A stretch of DNA of 64,000 nt from CAYLSV01 sp964386435 (lineage in GTDB: Bacteria; Planctomycetota; Phycisphaerae; Tepidisphaerales; Tepidisphaeraceae), in NCBI GenBank assembly GCA_964386435.1, contig CAYLSV010000001.1, positions 73,550-137,549 on the forward strand, read 5' to 3'. Below are positions 17,140 through 26,070 of the stretch, piece after piece (within the stretch, counting starts at the first letter, position 1; each line of letters opens with the position of its first letter). Under the pieces are notes generated by a model that saw only the letters and a program-made list of their open reading frames with translations, did no database searches and was not told the DNA's origin. Position numbers and translations under genes: made by a program.

Positions 17140-17849
17140 GCCGGCAACGCGGGTCGAAGTTCAACAATCCGGCCGCGCACCTGCGGCGTGGCGATCCGGG
17201 CGAGCTGCTTTTTGCCCGCCGCCGCGACCGACAGCAGATCGCCGCCCGCCACGCCAAACGGAGCCTGAAACCTTTGCTTCATCAGCAGTTCTGGTGCTGG
17301 GGTCAAGACGTCAGCCACCCCGAGGGCAACCTGCTGCTGCAGAACCGGTTCACCCGCCACCGCCGCACCGAAGGCGAGCCGGGCGGCACCTGCTACGCCC
17401 TTGCCGGCGACTTCGCCCTCTGGCTCTGGGGCTTTGGTCTCGTCGCCCGCCAATCCGGCAGCCCCGCCGTCCTGCTCCGCCGCTACGAGATGCGACCGCT
17501 GATCGTGCGCGACACGAACCGCCTGACAGAGATGCACGATTTAGCCACCGTTCTCGCCGAAGCCGGTCCCCCGGCCGACGATGGAGAACGCGCGGCAATG
17601 GCCCAAACCCGCGCCGCCGCCTTCCGCTGGATTGCCGACTATGAGCGACGAACCCTCCGCAGCACAGGCTCTTCGTGGCGAACCCGCGTCGTCGGCGACA
17701 TGGAGCACGCCCTCATCCCCGCCGACTCAATGGCTGAAGCCTGGGACGAAGTGGCCGACAGTCTTCAACCCGAGCGAAGTGCAACAAGGTCGCCTCTGCT
17801 GCCGGTCCGAAGCGGGCCGGCATTGTTCGCGTTCGCTACCCCGCCGTGA
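17136..17849 (+). CDS. Conserved-looking protein of unknown function
   Basis: A 237-residue protein without signal peptide, starting at an ATG that overlaps the previous stop (ATGA). Notable features are a basic N-terminus (RQRGSKFNNPAAHLRRGDPGEL), a Trp/Cys/His-rich patch FWCWGQDVSHPEGNLLLQNRFTRHR, and LRRYEMRPLIV. The C-terminal 35 residues are low in predicted structure. I do not recognise it. It is the last gene of the four-gene coupled set and may act in the cytoplasm with the metallochaperone. Confidence 0.55.
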   Translation: MSRQRGSKFNNPAAHLRRGDPGELLFARRRDRQQIAARHAKRSLKPLLHQQFWCWGQDVSHPEGNLLLQNRFTRHRRTEGEPGGTCYALAGDFALWLWGFGLVARQSGSPAVLLRRYEMRPLIVRDTNRLTEMHDLATVLAEAGPPADDGERAAMAQTRAAAFRWIADYERRTLRSTGSSWRTRVVGDMEHALIPADSMAEAWDEVADSLQPERSATRSPLLPVRSGPALFAFATPP

Positions 17850-17978
17850 CCGACGTGATCGACTGCGAAACAGGCGCGAAGGCAGCGGGTTGACGGTCCA
17901 TCGTCACCCGTTGCTTGTCCGCGTCATCGGCAACTTTCGAGGTGGTCCGGTAGCCGCTGCCGTGGGTACGGTGCGGGC

Positions 17979-19046
17979 ATGCGGATCACGTTCATCGGCC
18001 TGACCATTACCAGCAGTTGGGGGAACGGGCACGCGACGACGTACCGGGCGCTCCTGCGCGAGTTGGTGGCGGCAGGGCATGAGGTGGTGTTCTTGGAGCA
18101 CGACAAGCCTTGGTATGCGGAGCATCGGGATCTGCCGGAGCCGCCGTTCGGGCGGACGGTTCTTTACCCGGACGTGGAGGCATTGAAGCGGGAGCACGTC
18201 GGCGAGGTGCGGGAGGCGGATGCGGTGGTGGTGGGCAGTTATGTGCCGCAGGGGGTGGAGGTCGGAAAGTGGGCGCTGGCGACGGCAACGGGGCCGGTGG
18301 TTTTCTATGACATCGACACGCCGGTGACGCTGGCGAAGCTGGGACGGGCCGACTATGAGTACCTGACGCCGACGCTCATCGGGCGTTATGCGGCGTATTT
18401 GTCGTTCAGCGCCGGGCCGACGCTGGAGCGGCTGGAGCGGGAGTTCGGCAGCCCGATGGCGCGGGCGCTTCACTGCAGCGTCGACCCGACGCTCTACCAC
18501 CCCGAACCGGCCGATGACCCGATCGATTTGAACTACCTGGGCACCTACTCGCCCGACCGCCAGCCGCCGTTGCAGCGGTTGTTGATCGAGCCGGCCCGTC
18601 AATGGGGCAAGGGGCGGTTTGAGGTTGCCGGCCCGAACTACCCGGCCGACGTCGAGTGGCCGGCGAATGTCCGCCGCGTCGACCATTGCCCGCCTGCGGA
18701 GCATCGGACGTTCTACAACAGCGCCCGGTTCACGCTGAACGTCACGCGTGCCGACATGGTCGCCGCCGGCTGGAGCCCGAGCGTCCGCCTCTTCGAAGCC
18801 GCCGCGTGCGGCGTGCCGATGATCAGCGATCGCTGGGACGGGCTAGGCGATTACTTCCCGCTGAACGAGCAAATCTTTGTCGCCGACACGACGGAGCAGG
18901 CGCTGGCAATCCTCCGCGACTTGCCCGAGCCCGACCGTCGATCCGCCGCCGAGGCCGCCCGCCAGACGGTGTTGCAACACCACACCGCCGAGGTGCGGGC
19001 GGCGGAGCTGATCACCTTCCTCCGCGAAGCCGGCGCGGCGGGCTGA
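17979..19046 (+). CDS. CgeB-like glycosyltransferase
   Basis: A 355-residue GT4/GT-B-type glycosyltransferase of the CgeB group. The N-terminal Rossmann half begins RITFIGLTITSSWGNGHATTYRALLRELVAAGHEVVFLEHD; the C-terminal half carries NARFTLNVTRADMVAAGWSPSVRLFEAAACGVPMISD (spelled SARFTLNVTR here), the nucleotide-sugar binding region with the E-x7-E-like RLFEAAACG, and ends with AEVRAAELITFLREA. Such proteins add sugars to surface or spore structures; donor and acceptor are unknown. It lacks an SD; TACGGT lies six bases before the ATG, as in other likely leaderless genes here. Monocistronic. Confidence 0.82.
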   Translation: MRITFIGLTITSSWGNGHATTYRALLRELVAAGHEVVFLEHDKPWYAEHRDLPEPPFGRTVLYPDVEALKREHVGEVREADAVVVGSYVPQGVEVGKWALATATGPVVFYDIDTPVTLAKLGRADYEYLTPTLIGRYAAYLSFSAGPTLERLEREFGSPMARALHCSVDPTLYHPEPADDPIDLNYLGTYSPDRQPPLQRLLIEPARQWGKGRFEVAGPNYPADVEWPANVRRVDHCPPAEHRTFYNSARFTLNVTRADMVAAGWSPSVRLFEAAACGVPMISDRWDGLGDYFPLNEQIFVADTTEQALAILRDLPEPDRRSAAEAARQTVLQHHTAEVRAAELITFLREAGAAG

Positions 19047-19097
19047 GGCGGGATGCACCATGGCCTGTTCTCAAGGATGGTCGACAACATGTGCCCG

Positions 19098-20102
19098 TCA
19101 CGAATCGTGGTCCGCCGGCCGCAGGTAGGCGTCGGCTCGAAGGGTGCGGGGGCCGGCGATGAGGTCGATTGGGCCCAGCGGGTGCAGGCTTGTGTTCCGC
19201 TCGGCGAAGCGGGCGAGCTTCGTCGCACCGCCGCCGAGGTCTTCGGGCTCGACATCGGCCAGATCGTCGACCAGGTCGTCCGGGTCGGACATCGGGTGGA
19301 CGATGAGCACGCGGCCGTCCTCGACCTGCGTTTCCGTCACCAGCCCGGCTTGTTGGGCGGCTTGCTCGAACGCCTCGTCCAGCACGCCGGCCGACTGGCC
19401 GCGGGCCATCGCTAGCACCATCGCCGCCCCGCCTTCGTCGGCGTCCTCGTTCATTGCCTTGAGGTTGGCGTCGAGCTCCTTGTCGCTCAAGCCACCAATC
19501 CACGCGCGCAGCAGGTTCTCGTCGCGGAACTCCTGCCGCACGCTTGCCTCGGCGTTGGCGACGGTGGCCGGCTGGTACGCCCCCGCCGGCCGGTCGGCGA
19601 GGTGTTGCTCAACGAGTTCGCTCGCCGACGCCTCCGGCATGCGCGTCTTCACCACCCCCGCCGGTGGCTGCAGCCCCAGCTCCCGCAGGGTCGTGTGCCC
19701 GACCCACGTGCCGTCGGCGTGCCGGCTCACCACGTCCAGCACCATGTCCTGGATGTTGCTGCTCGACACTGAAGCCCAAAGCGACCGCCGCTCGTCCGCC
19801 AACAGCGCCAGGGCGATCGGCTGTCCGCCAACCTGATACACCCCCGCCCGCTCGAAGCCCAACGCCTCGAACGCCTCAATTTCCTCCAACGCCGCCGCCG
19901 ACAACGCCTCGTCGTCCGTCGGCTGAAGATCGAGGTCGGTCGAGATAATCGCATCCTCGCGCAGCGCCTTGAGCCCCGCCAGCGCGTTGCCCAGGTTCCG
20001 CTGGAGGTTCCACAGAAACAGCCGCACGGCCAGGAAGCCGACGACGATCAGCACCAACCCGCCGATGACAATGCCGCCGGCGATTTTCAGCACGAGGTCC
20101 AT
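19098..20102 (-). CDS. Single-pass membrane protein of unknown function
   Basis: A 334-residue protein with one N-terminal membrane span (IAGGIVIGGLVLIVVGFLAVRLFLW) and a soluble, acidic remainder. Segments such as GFERAGVYQVGGQPIALALLADERRSLWASVSSS resemble a small beta domain that measures or binds something, followed by helices (NEDADEGGAAMVLAMARGQSAGVLDEAFEQAAQQAGL). I do not recognise the family. No SD is visible; TACGGT lies 11 bases upstream of the ATG. It stands alone on its strand. Confidence 0.6.
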   Translation of the reverse strand: MDLVLKIAGGIVIGGLVLIVVGFLAVRLFLWNLQRNLGNALAGLKALREDAIISTDLDLQPTDDEALSAAALEEIEAFEALGFERAGVYQVGGQPIALALLADERRSLWASVSSSNIQDMVLDVVSRHADGTWVGHTTLRELGLQPPAGVVKTRMPEASASELVEQHLADRPAGAYQPATVANAEASVRQEFRDENLLRAWIGGLSDKELDANLKAMNEDADEGGAAMVLAMARGQSAGVLDEAFEQAAQQAGLVTETQVEDGRVLIVHPMSDPDDLVDDLADVEPEDLGGGATKLARFAERNTSLHPLGPIDLIAGPRTLRADAYLRPADHDS

Positions 20103-20260
20103 GCCACCAACCTACCGTATGGGCCGCCAATCGCGAAGTTCGTGGGCAAACGCCTGAAGCGGCGGCGGTTGCTACGCGTGGCTTCACGTCTTCGCACCCG
20201 CCCAAGGATTTACAGCAAGTCTCGGTTTGCGTACTCACGCCGCAGTGCGTGCATCGCTAC

Positions 20261-20360
20261 AGCCCACACCGCCGTGGTGACGGCGGGGCTGCGCCCGAGG
20301 TGCCGCGGGGTTGGATGATGCACGTAGCCCCGCTGCCCACGCAGCGGTGGGGGCTTCAGC
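20261..20360. repeat. Paired REP-like palindromes (single copy)
   Basis: An isolated copy of the element that is tandemly repeated at 22089-22625. A left arm (GCCCACACCGCCGTGG and following) and a right arm ending GCAGCGGTGGGGGCTTC are inverted relative to each other, and each arm contains its own smaller palindrome around CACCGCC/GGCGGTG. It fills most of the 297-base gap between two minus-strand genes. Confidence 0.65.
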
Positions 20361-20399
20361 AATACGTGATGACCGAACGACCCGCACCGCCCCGGCACG

Positions 20400-22013
20400 T
20401 CAGGTCGCTGCGACCACACTTGGTCGCGGTCCGGGCGCGGCCTGCTGCATCGCCCAACGTGCGAGGGTGACGGTCGCCATGACGGTCACGCTCACCGCGG
20501 CCGCGCCGTAGAGGCCCGTGGCGGCGACGATCGACCAGGTGTTGTGAAGGCCCCAGGTCAGGCGGGAGAGGGGCAGCGTGATCAGCGGCAGGCCGATCAG
20601 GACGCCGGCGGCGAGGGTCAGGCGGCTAAGGGTGCGGCGGAATTCAGGCGTCGCGACCGTGGCGATCCAGGCGAGGAGCAGGACGGTGGCCGGCAGTTCG
20701 AGCAGGCTTACGAGCAGGGCCGTCTCGCCGGTGGTGCGACTGATCCCCGGCAGCGGCAGCACGTCGCGGCCGACGGTCAGGCCGAGCATCAGCCCGCCGC
20801 CGATAATCGCCCACCAACGGGCGGCGAGCCGCCAGAGGGAGGCTTGCTCGACGCCGTTGGTCGGTTGCGTGATGAGCCAGACGCCGAGCAACTGCCCCAG
20901 CAGCGTCGGCAGCACCCACGGCCGGCCGTGGCGGTAGTACTCGGCGAAGTCGTCGACCAACGGCGTCGCCCACAGCTTCGGTCCCGGCCAGTTGAACAGC
21001 GCCAGGTTGCCGCCAAGGCCGTGGCGGAAGTGGACCCACAAGATCGCCTGCCACGCCACCGCCGACCCGGCGATGAGCAAGGCGACGCCCACCGCCCGGC
21101 CGACGCCGACGCCGGGCCACGTGAGCTTTGCCAGCCACCGCCCCCACGCGGCCGGCCGCCAGAACGCCGCGAGGGCCGCCAGCGCCAGCGACGCGATCAG
21201 CAGCCACAGGAAGATGGCCAGCACCGCCGCCCCAGCCGCGTACCCGACGCCGGCAAACGCCAGCGCCGGGGTGTCGGTGCGTGCCCGCCAGGCCGCGCCT
21301 TCGCCCGGCGTGAGCCAGTCGGCCGCCGCCAGCGCCGCCCCGCCGCCGAGGGCCAGCAGCGTCAGCCACGCCGTTAGCGCCAACGGGTCGGCCAGCCGCG
21401 GCTTGCCCAGCCGCCGGGAGACGTTGGGCAGGTACGTCAGCAGCAGCCCCGCCGCCGGCAGATCAACGGCCAGCGTCGCCAGCAGCGGCAGCAATCTCAG
21501 CACCTCCTCGTTCCGCCACAGCCGCAGCCCGTCGCTGCCGGCCGTCGCGCCAAAGGCCAGCCCGAAGCAGATTGCCAGCCCGATGCGCACAAGCTTTCGC
21601 CGCGGCAGATCCTCGCCCCGCCCGGGCCGCGCGGTGACGAGCAGCGCCCCCAGCAGCGTCGTCGCCGCCGCCGTCGCCCCGGCCACGCCCTTGGGGCCGG
21701 GCGCGTTGCCCAGCACCCGCTGGATGAGCGGCGTTCCCCACACCCGCGGCCCCGGCACGTTCATGAGCGTCGCCACCCCCGTCCGCGTCGGGGCGTACTG
21801 CACGGCGTAGTACGAATCCATCACCGACCGGATCGACCACGCCGACCCGAGCATCAGCAGCACAAGCCCGATGCCAACGCACCCGCACCACACCCGATCG
21901 CCCAGCACCGCCCGCCGCCGCGCCGCCAGCTCGCCCGGCCGTGTGCCGCACTCCGGGCACGCCCGATCGGCCGGCAGCCCCGTCCGGTCGTAGCCACAAA
22001 CGGGGCAGGTCAT
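20400..22013 (-). CDS. Polytopic membrane protein with N-terminal zinc ribbon
   Basis: A 537-residue protein that opens with a zinc ribbon (CPVCGYDRTGLPADRACPECG, four cysteines at about residues 3, 6, 20 and 23) in the form common in planctomycetes, followed by about twelve hydrophobic segments (for example CVGIGLVLLMLGSAWSI, LVRIGLAICFGLAFGATAG, AAVLAIFLWLLIASLALAAL, IIGGGLMLGLTVG). A repeated short motif GPRVWGTPLIQ / GPKLWATPLVDDF suggests internal duplication of two halves. Function unknown. ATG at 22013 was chosen because it directly precedes the zinc ribbon; upstream in frame lies only repeat DNA. TACGCT sits seven bases ahead of the ATG, and no SD is visible. Confidence 0.75.
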   Translation of the reverse strand: MTCPVCGYDRTGLPADRACPECGTRPGELAARRRAVLGDRVWCGCVGIGLVLLMLGSAWSIRSVMDSYYAVQYAPTRTGVATLMNVPGPRVWGTPLIQRVLGNAPGPKGVAGATAAATTLLGALLVTARPGRGEDLPRRKLVRIGLAICFGLAFGATAGSDGLRLWRNEEVLRLLPLLATLAVDLPAAGLLLTYLPNVSRRLGKPRLADPLALTAWLTLLALGGGAALAAADWLTPGEGAAWRARTDTPALAFAGVGYAAGAAVLAIFLWLLIASLALAALAAFWRPAAWGRWLAKLTWPGVGVGRAVGVALLIAGSAVAWQAILWVHFRHGLGGNLALFNWPGPKLWATPLVDDFAEYYRHGRPWVLPTLLGQLLGVWLITQPTNGVEQASLWRLAARWWAIIGGGLMLGLTVGRDVLPLPGISRTTGETALLVSLLELPATVLLLAWIATVATPEFRRTLSRLTLAAGVLIGLPLITLPLSRLTWGLHNTWSIVAATGLYGAAAVSVTVMATVTLARWAMQQAAPGPRPSVVAAT

Positions 22014-22088
22014 CGGCCGCAGCGTAGCCGCAGCACCTCGTGCGGCAGGTTCGGGTGGAGCGCGTTCTTCACACGGCTCGCACCGCTG

Positions 22089-22625
22089 GAACCCCCACCG
22101 CCTCGTAGAGGCGAGGCTACGCACGGGCTTCAACCCGCCCCAACTTCGTGCGCAGCCCCGCCGCCACGCGGCGGTGGGGGCTTCGGCGACGCGGGGCACC
22201 CTGAGAGTTGGCTTGCGTCCCCAACGCCACAGAGGCCCCCACCGCCGTGGTGACGGCGGGGCTACACCCGAGATTTAGGCGGGTGAAACATCGGGCGCAG
22301 CCCCGCCGCCACGCGGCGGTGGGGGAGTTCGGCGGGGTGCCTTGAAAGCTGACTTTCGCCCCAACGCCGCAGAGGCCCCCACCGCCTGGTAGAGGCGGGG
22401 CTACACCCAAGATCCGAGCGGGTGAACCATCAGGCGTAGCCCCGCCGCCACGCGGCGGTGGGGGTTTCGGCGAAGTGGGGCACCTTGGACGCTGACTTCC
22501 GCCTCGACGCCGCAGAGGCCCCCACCGCCGTGATGACGGCGTGGCTTCACCCGAGACTCGAGCGGGTAAAACATCAGGCGTANNNNNNNNNNCCCGCCGC
22601 TACGCGGCGGTGGGGGCTTCAGCGG
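22089..22625. repeat. Tandem array of REP/MITE-like palindromes with assembly gap
   Basis: Units of roughly 139-145 bases begin at 22150, 22295, 22434 and 22578. Each holds a pair of inverted arms: a left arm starting GAGGCCCCCACCGCC and a right arm ending GGCGGTGGGGGCTTC, separated by a short spacer, so a unit can fold into one long hairpin with smaller palindromes in each arm. A degenerate half-copy lies at 22089-22125. Ten N at 22583-22592 interrupt the fourth copy, so the true copy number is unknown. No gene is visible in 22014-22708. The array separates two divergent genes. Confidence 0.85.
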
Positions 22626-22708
22626 CGTGGCCGACCGGCCGGTCCCGCCGGACCCATCGTGCCGTCCACTTGCCCCGCCCGGTTGCCCGGCGGTACCTTG
22701 TCCGGCTC

Positions 22709-24247
22709 ATGCGGCACCTTCTCGTGGTCATCCTTTTGCTCGCCACCGGTTGTGCCGGCAAGGGCGGGCTCGTTGGCGGCGGCGACGGGCGGGCGGTGGA
22801 TCGGCGGGACGTGGAGTTTCCCAGCGGGCTGCGGCTCGTGGTGGTTGCCGAGGGGCTTAGGGGGCCGGTGGACGTGGCGTTCGTGGACGAGCGGGCGACG
22901 GACGAGAATTTGCGGGGGCGGATGATCGTGGCCGAGGCGGGCTTCGGCGGGGTGGAGGCGCGGGTGATCGGTTTCGACGAGAACGGCGAGCCGTTCGATG
23001 TGTACCCCCGCGACCGCAAGTGGTGGCGGCGGCTGACGGGGACCGGCGAGAAACTCCTGTTCGGCCCGATCGGCGGACTCGCGGCGGCGGGCGACGATAT
23101 TTTTGTCACGCACGAAGACGCCGACGGGCGGGGCGTGGTGAGCGCGGTGTCGCTGATCGATGGCGCCGTGCGGACGGTGGTGGCCGACTTGCCGACGCGA
23201 GGCGATCATGGGCTGGGCGACGTGGCGGTGCACCCGACGAGCGGGCGGCTCTACTTCGGGGCCGGCTCGGCGACCAACAGCGGCGTCGTCGGGCTCGACA
23301 ACTGGCGACGCGGGTGGGCCAAGCGTCACCGCGAGGTCCACGACGTGCCGGCGACGGATTTGCGGCTGCTGGGCTACCGCTTCGACACCGACAACCCCGC
23401 GGCCGGCTGGTTCAGCGGGGCGGATTTGGCCGTCACCGGGCCGTTCATGCCGTTCGGCGAGTCGAGCCAGCGGATCGCCGCGAGCGACACGGGCAAGCCG
23501 ACGGCGGCGCTCTACAGCGTCTCGCCGGGCGGGGGCGATTTGCGGATCGAGGCCCACGGCATCCGCCGGCCGATCGGGTTGGCGTTCAACAGCTTCGGCA
23601 ACCTGCTGCTGACCAACCGCGGCATGCAGCTGCGCGGCACCCGGCCGGTGGCGAACGACCCGGACGTGCTGCTCCGCGTGCCCTTGGGCGGCCCGGCGGG
23701 CGGCACGTGGTTCGGCTGGCCCGACTTCTCCGCCGACCTCCGGCCGGTGAGCGAGCCGGCGTTTCAACCGCCCACAGATATGATCGCCCAGAGCGGCTAC
23801 CCGGAACTTTCGACACTCATCGATCTGGAGCAAAGCAACCTGCTGCCGCCCGACGCGCGGACGCTGCTGCGGGCGACGTTCGACGGCGACGCCGATGCCG
23901 CCCGGCTCGACTTTCCTCCGGAGACCGAGGCGTTCCGCTTGTTCGGCGACGACGTGCTGGTGGCTCTCGCCGGCGAGTCGGCCGTGGTCCGCGTCGACCC
24001 GGAGCGGCGGCTGATCCTGCCGTTCGTCTTCAACACCCGCGGCCAACCCGCCAGCGCCGACCGCCGACCCGGCGACGCCCTGGAGCGCCCGGTGGCCGTC
24101 GTCACCGGCCCCGACGGCGCGGTCTACGTGATCGACCACGGCCGCACCAAGCACGAACCCGACGGCCCCCGCACCGTCGGCCACACCGGCAAAATCTACC
24201 GCCTCGCCGCCCCAATCCCGGCGACGCAACCGGCCATTATCGAATGA
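22709..24247 (+). CDS. Lipoprotein, PQQ-dependent sugar dehydrogenase-like beta-propeller
   Basis: A 512-residue protein with a lipoprotein signal (RHLLVVILLLATGCAG, lipobox LATGC). The body has the glucose/sorbosone dehydrogenase-like pattern: FPSGLRLVVVAEGLRGPVDVAF at the start, HGLGDVAVHPTSGRLYFGAGSATNSG, IRRPIGLAFNSFGNLLLTNRG, and a C-terminal blade ERPVAVVTGPDGAVYVIDHG. This family forms a six-bladed propeller; many members bind PQQ and oxidise sugars in the periplasm, but others have lost activity, and I cannot confirm the PQQ residues. The ATG at 22709 starts the lipoprotein signal; TACCTT lies nine bases upstream with no SD. Confidence 0.78.
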   Translation: MRHLLVVILLLATGCAGKGGLVGGGDGRAVDRRDVEFPSGLRLVVVAEGLRGPVDVAFVDERATDENLRGRMIVAEAGFGGVEARVIGFDENGEPFDVYPRDRKWWRRLTGTGEKLLFGPIGGLAAAGDDIFVTHEDADGRGVVSAVSLIDGAVRTVVADLPTRGDHGLGDVAVHPTSGRLYFGAGSATNSGVVGLDNWRRGWAKRHREVHDVPATDLRLLGYRFDTDNPAAGWFSGADLAVTGPFMPFGESSQRIAASDTGKPTAALYSVSPGGGDLRIEAHGIRRPIGLAFNSFGNLLLTNRGMQLRGTRPVANDPDVLLRVPLGGPAGGTWFGWPDFSADLRPVSEPAFQPPTDMIAQSGYPELSTLIDLEQSNLLPPDARTLLRATFDGDADAARLDFPPETEAFRLFGDDVLVALAGESAVVRVDPERRLILPFVFNTRGQPASADRRPGDALERPVAVVTGPDGAVYVIDHGRTKHEPDGPRTVGHTGKIYRLAAPIPATQPAIIE

Positions 24248-24259
24248 CGCTTATCGGCC

Positions 24260-24700
24260 TCACGTCGCCCGGTTCGCCGCGAACTTCCGGTAGGTGGCCG
24301 GCGTCGGGAAGGCGATGACCATCAGTGCGACAAGCGCCGCCACGAACATCAACTGCGGCAGCCAGCTGTCGAGGATCATCGCCACGAGGTTGAACAACGC
24401 CGCCCCCTCCAGCACGGCCAGCGTCAGGATCGTCCGCGTGGTGAACGCCTCCGCCGGCGTCGCGGTGGCCATGGCGTCGGCGACGACCTGCCCGACCACC
24501 CGATGCCCCACCCCCGCCACCACCGCGAACCCGGCCGCCAGATAATTCACAATCCCCGGCGACGCCGACTCATCGGCAAACACGGTCAGCACGATCACCG
24601 CGAACACAACCACCCCCGCCAGCAACGCCCCGGCAATAACCTGCACGCCACGAACCTCCTGCGGCACAAAAAGAGCGGCGTCATCGAGTGGCCCAGTCAC
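24260..24700 (-). CDS. Four-helix membrane protein of unknown function
   Basis: A 146-residue protein with four hydrophobic segments: VIAGALLAGVVVFAVIVLTVFA, GIVNYLAAGFAVVAGVGHRVVG, TILTLAVLEGAALFNLVAMILD and LPQLMFVAALVALMVIAF. I do not recognise the family; several planctomycete genomes carry similar short unknown membrane proteins. The GTG at 24700 is preferred over the ATG ten codons upstream because TATGCT in a TGGGTATGCT (extended -10) context lies seven bases before it. It is convergent with the sugar-dehydrogenase-like gene, 12 bases apart. Confidence 0.6.
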   Translation of the reverse strand: MTGPLDDAALFVPQEVRGVQVIAGALLAGVVVFAVIVLTVFADESASPGIVNYLAAGFAVVAGVGHRVVGQVVADAMATATPAEAFTTRTILTLAVLEGAALFNLVAMILDSWLPQLMFVAALVALMVIAFPTPATYRKFAANRAT

Positions 24701-24869
24701 GCCGCCCAGCATACCCAAAGCGGCAACCAAAAGCAGGCAGCTGCAACCCCACCGTCATCTCGGCGAGGAGGCTTACAGCAAGGCACGCGACTCAGCCCGC
24801 ACAGGTAATTCGTTCAGCCGCTCAATGCAGAATCGGGGACAACAAATCCTTCCTCACGCCTCAACCACA

Positions 24870-24905
24870 CGGAAGTCGCCTCCGCCTCGTGCAGGCGGAG
24901 CTTCG
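24870..24905. repeat. Single REP-like palindrome
   Basis: GCCTCCGCCTCGTGCAGGCGGAGC forms a short hairpin (GCtCCGCCT against AGGCGGaGGC) and is related to the half-copy at 22089-22125. The half GCAGGCGGAGCTTCGCG recurs at about 58732 in the cas graveyard. The surrounding 24731-24990 shows no gene I can support. Confidence 0.5.
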
Positions 24906-24993
24906 CGCGGATTGATGAGCGTCTCTAACTCATGTGTGGCGACTGACGCCCTGCTGAACGCTGTCACGCACTTTCGACGGCTCCAGGGATGGA

Positions 24994-25260
24994 CTACGCG
25001 CGCATCAGCGTGGCGAAGGCGAGCACGTGCATCCCGGCGAGGATGCCCGGTGCCCGTTCATTGTCCTTGGTCAACCGGCGGAACCGCGTGGCCCACGACA
25101 AGCTCCCCTCCACCCATCGCCGCGGCAGCATCACGAAGCCACGCATGACCTCGGGCAGCTTCACCACCAGCAGGTGGGTCCCCTCCAAAGCCTCCAACGC
25201 CGCGTCGTTCTGGACCGCCTCGCCGCTGTACCCCTTCCACCCAAGCGGCGTCCACGAACT
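24994..25260 (-). pseudogene. IS5-group transposase, C-terminal remnant
   Basis: The minus-strand frame reads GWKGYSGEAVQNDAALEALE, then VVKLPEVMRGFVMLPRRWVEGSLSWATRFRRLTKDNERAPG, matching the C-terminal DDE region of IS5-family transposases (typical ...GFVVLPRRWVVERTFAWLGRxRRLAKDxE). The catalytic glutamate of the E-x6-R/K motif is retained in the RRWVEGSLSW segment. The N-terminal two thirds are missing; upstream the frame runs into stops. The element is a remnant and inactive. Confidence 0.75.
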
Positions 25261-25339
25261 TGCCGGTGGCTTACGGTGGCTTCCTAGACCAGCTCGGAGA
25301 GTTCACGCACCTGGTCGCGTTCGCAACAGCAACAAGCCG

Positions 25340-26070
25340 GCGAGGTGCCTCGCCATCAACGTCGAATACCGCATCGCTCTTGACCATCCGCTGCGGCCGA
25401 TCCGGCGGATGACGACGACGAGCTGGCATGTCTCGTCTTCGTTCTCGAACGGGCCCCACAGCCGCATCGGCCGGCCGCGCATCTCGCCCGAGCGGCTTTT
25501 GAAGGTCATGCTCCTGCGGTGCCTTTACTCCATTTTCAATGAGCGGCAGGTCAGCGAACGCTTGAACACCAAACCCGCTCTTCCGCTGGTTCGTCGGGAT
25601 GGACCCCGCCGAAGACGGCTTCAACGCGACGGCGTTCACCCAGAACCGGCCACGGCTGGAAGAGCAAGACGTCATCGCGTTGTTCTTTGACGGCGTGGTG
25701 AAGCGGGCGGTGGACGCGGGGCTGACTAGCAACGAGCACTTCTGTATCGAGCACTTCTTTGTCGACGGCACTCTTATCGACGGCCACGCTGCGATGAAGA
25801 GCGTTCGGCCGATCGGCCTAGATGATGTCGATGAGAGCGACACCGGTGAGGGTGGTGACTTCAAGCCATGCAACCCCGACCTCAACTTCCGCGGCCAGCG
25901 GGGGTCCCACGCGACTCGATGCTCCGCAACCGATCCTGAAGCCCGGTTCTACCGCAAGGCGACCGGCCAGCCCAGCCGCTTGTGTCACATGAGTCACGCC
26001 GTGACCAAGAACCGTAACGACCTGATCTTGGCCGCTCGCGGGTTTACGCGCCGACGGGCCACCGGTTATC
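25340..26070 (+). pseudogene. IS5/IS1182-like transposase, frameshifted and truncated
   Basis: Two plus-strand frames together give the N-terminal two thirds of a transposase: VEYRIALDHPLRPIRRM...IGRPRISPERLLKVMLLRCLYSIFNERQVSERL, then, after a frame change near 25575-25585, LFRWFVGMDPAEDGFNATAFTQNRPRLEEQDVIALFFD, FFVDGTLIDGHAAMKSVRP and ATDPEARFYRKATGQPSRLC. These are hallmark segments of the family whose members carry xTDPEARLYRKG. The frame change looks like loss of one base; no slippery heptamer is visible. The last DDE portion is absent and the remnant runs straight into the 3' end of the convergent methyltransferase gene. Confidence 0.82.

Noticed and set aside
20544..21377. Plus-strand frame rich in RQGDRQ-type residues
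   Set aside because: Antisense shadow of the zinc-ribbon membrane protein.
25570..25600. Programmed -1 frameshift in the transposase
   Set aside because: No slippery heptamer or following hairpin is visible and the C-terminal DDE part is missing, so simple decay is likelier.
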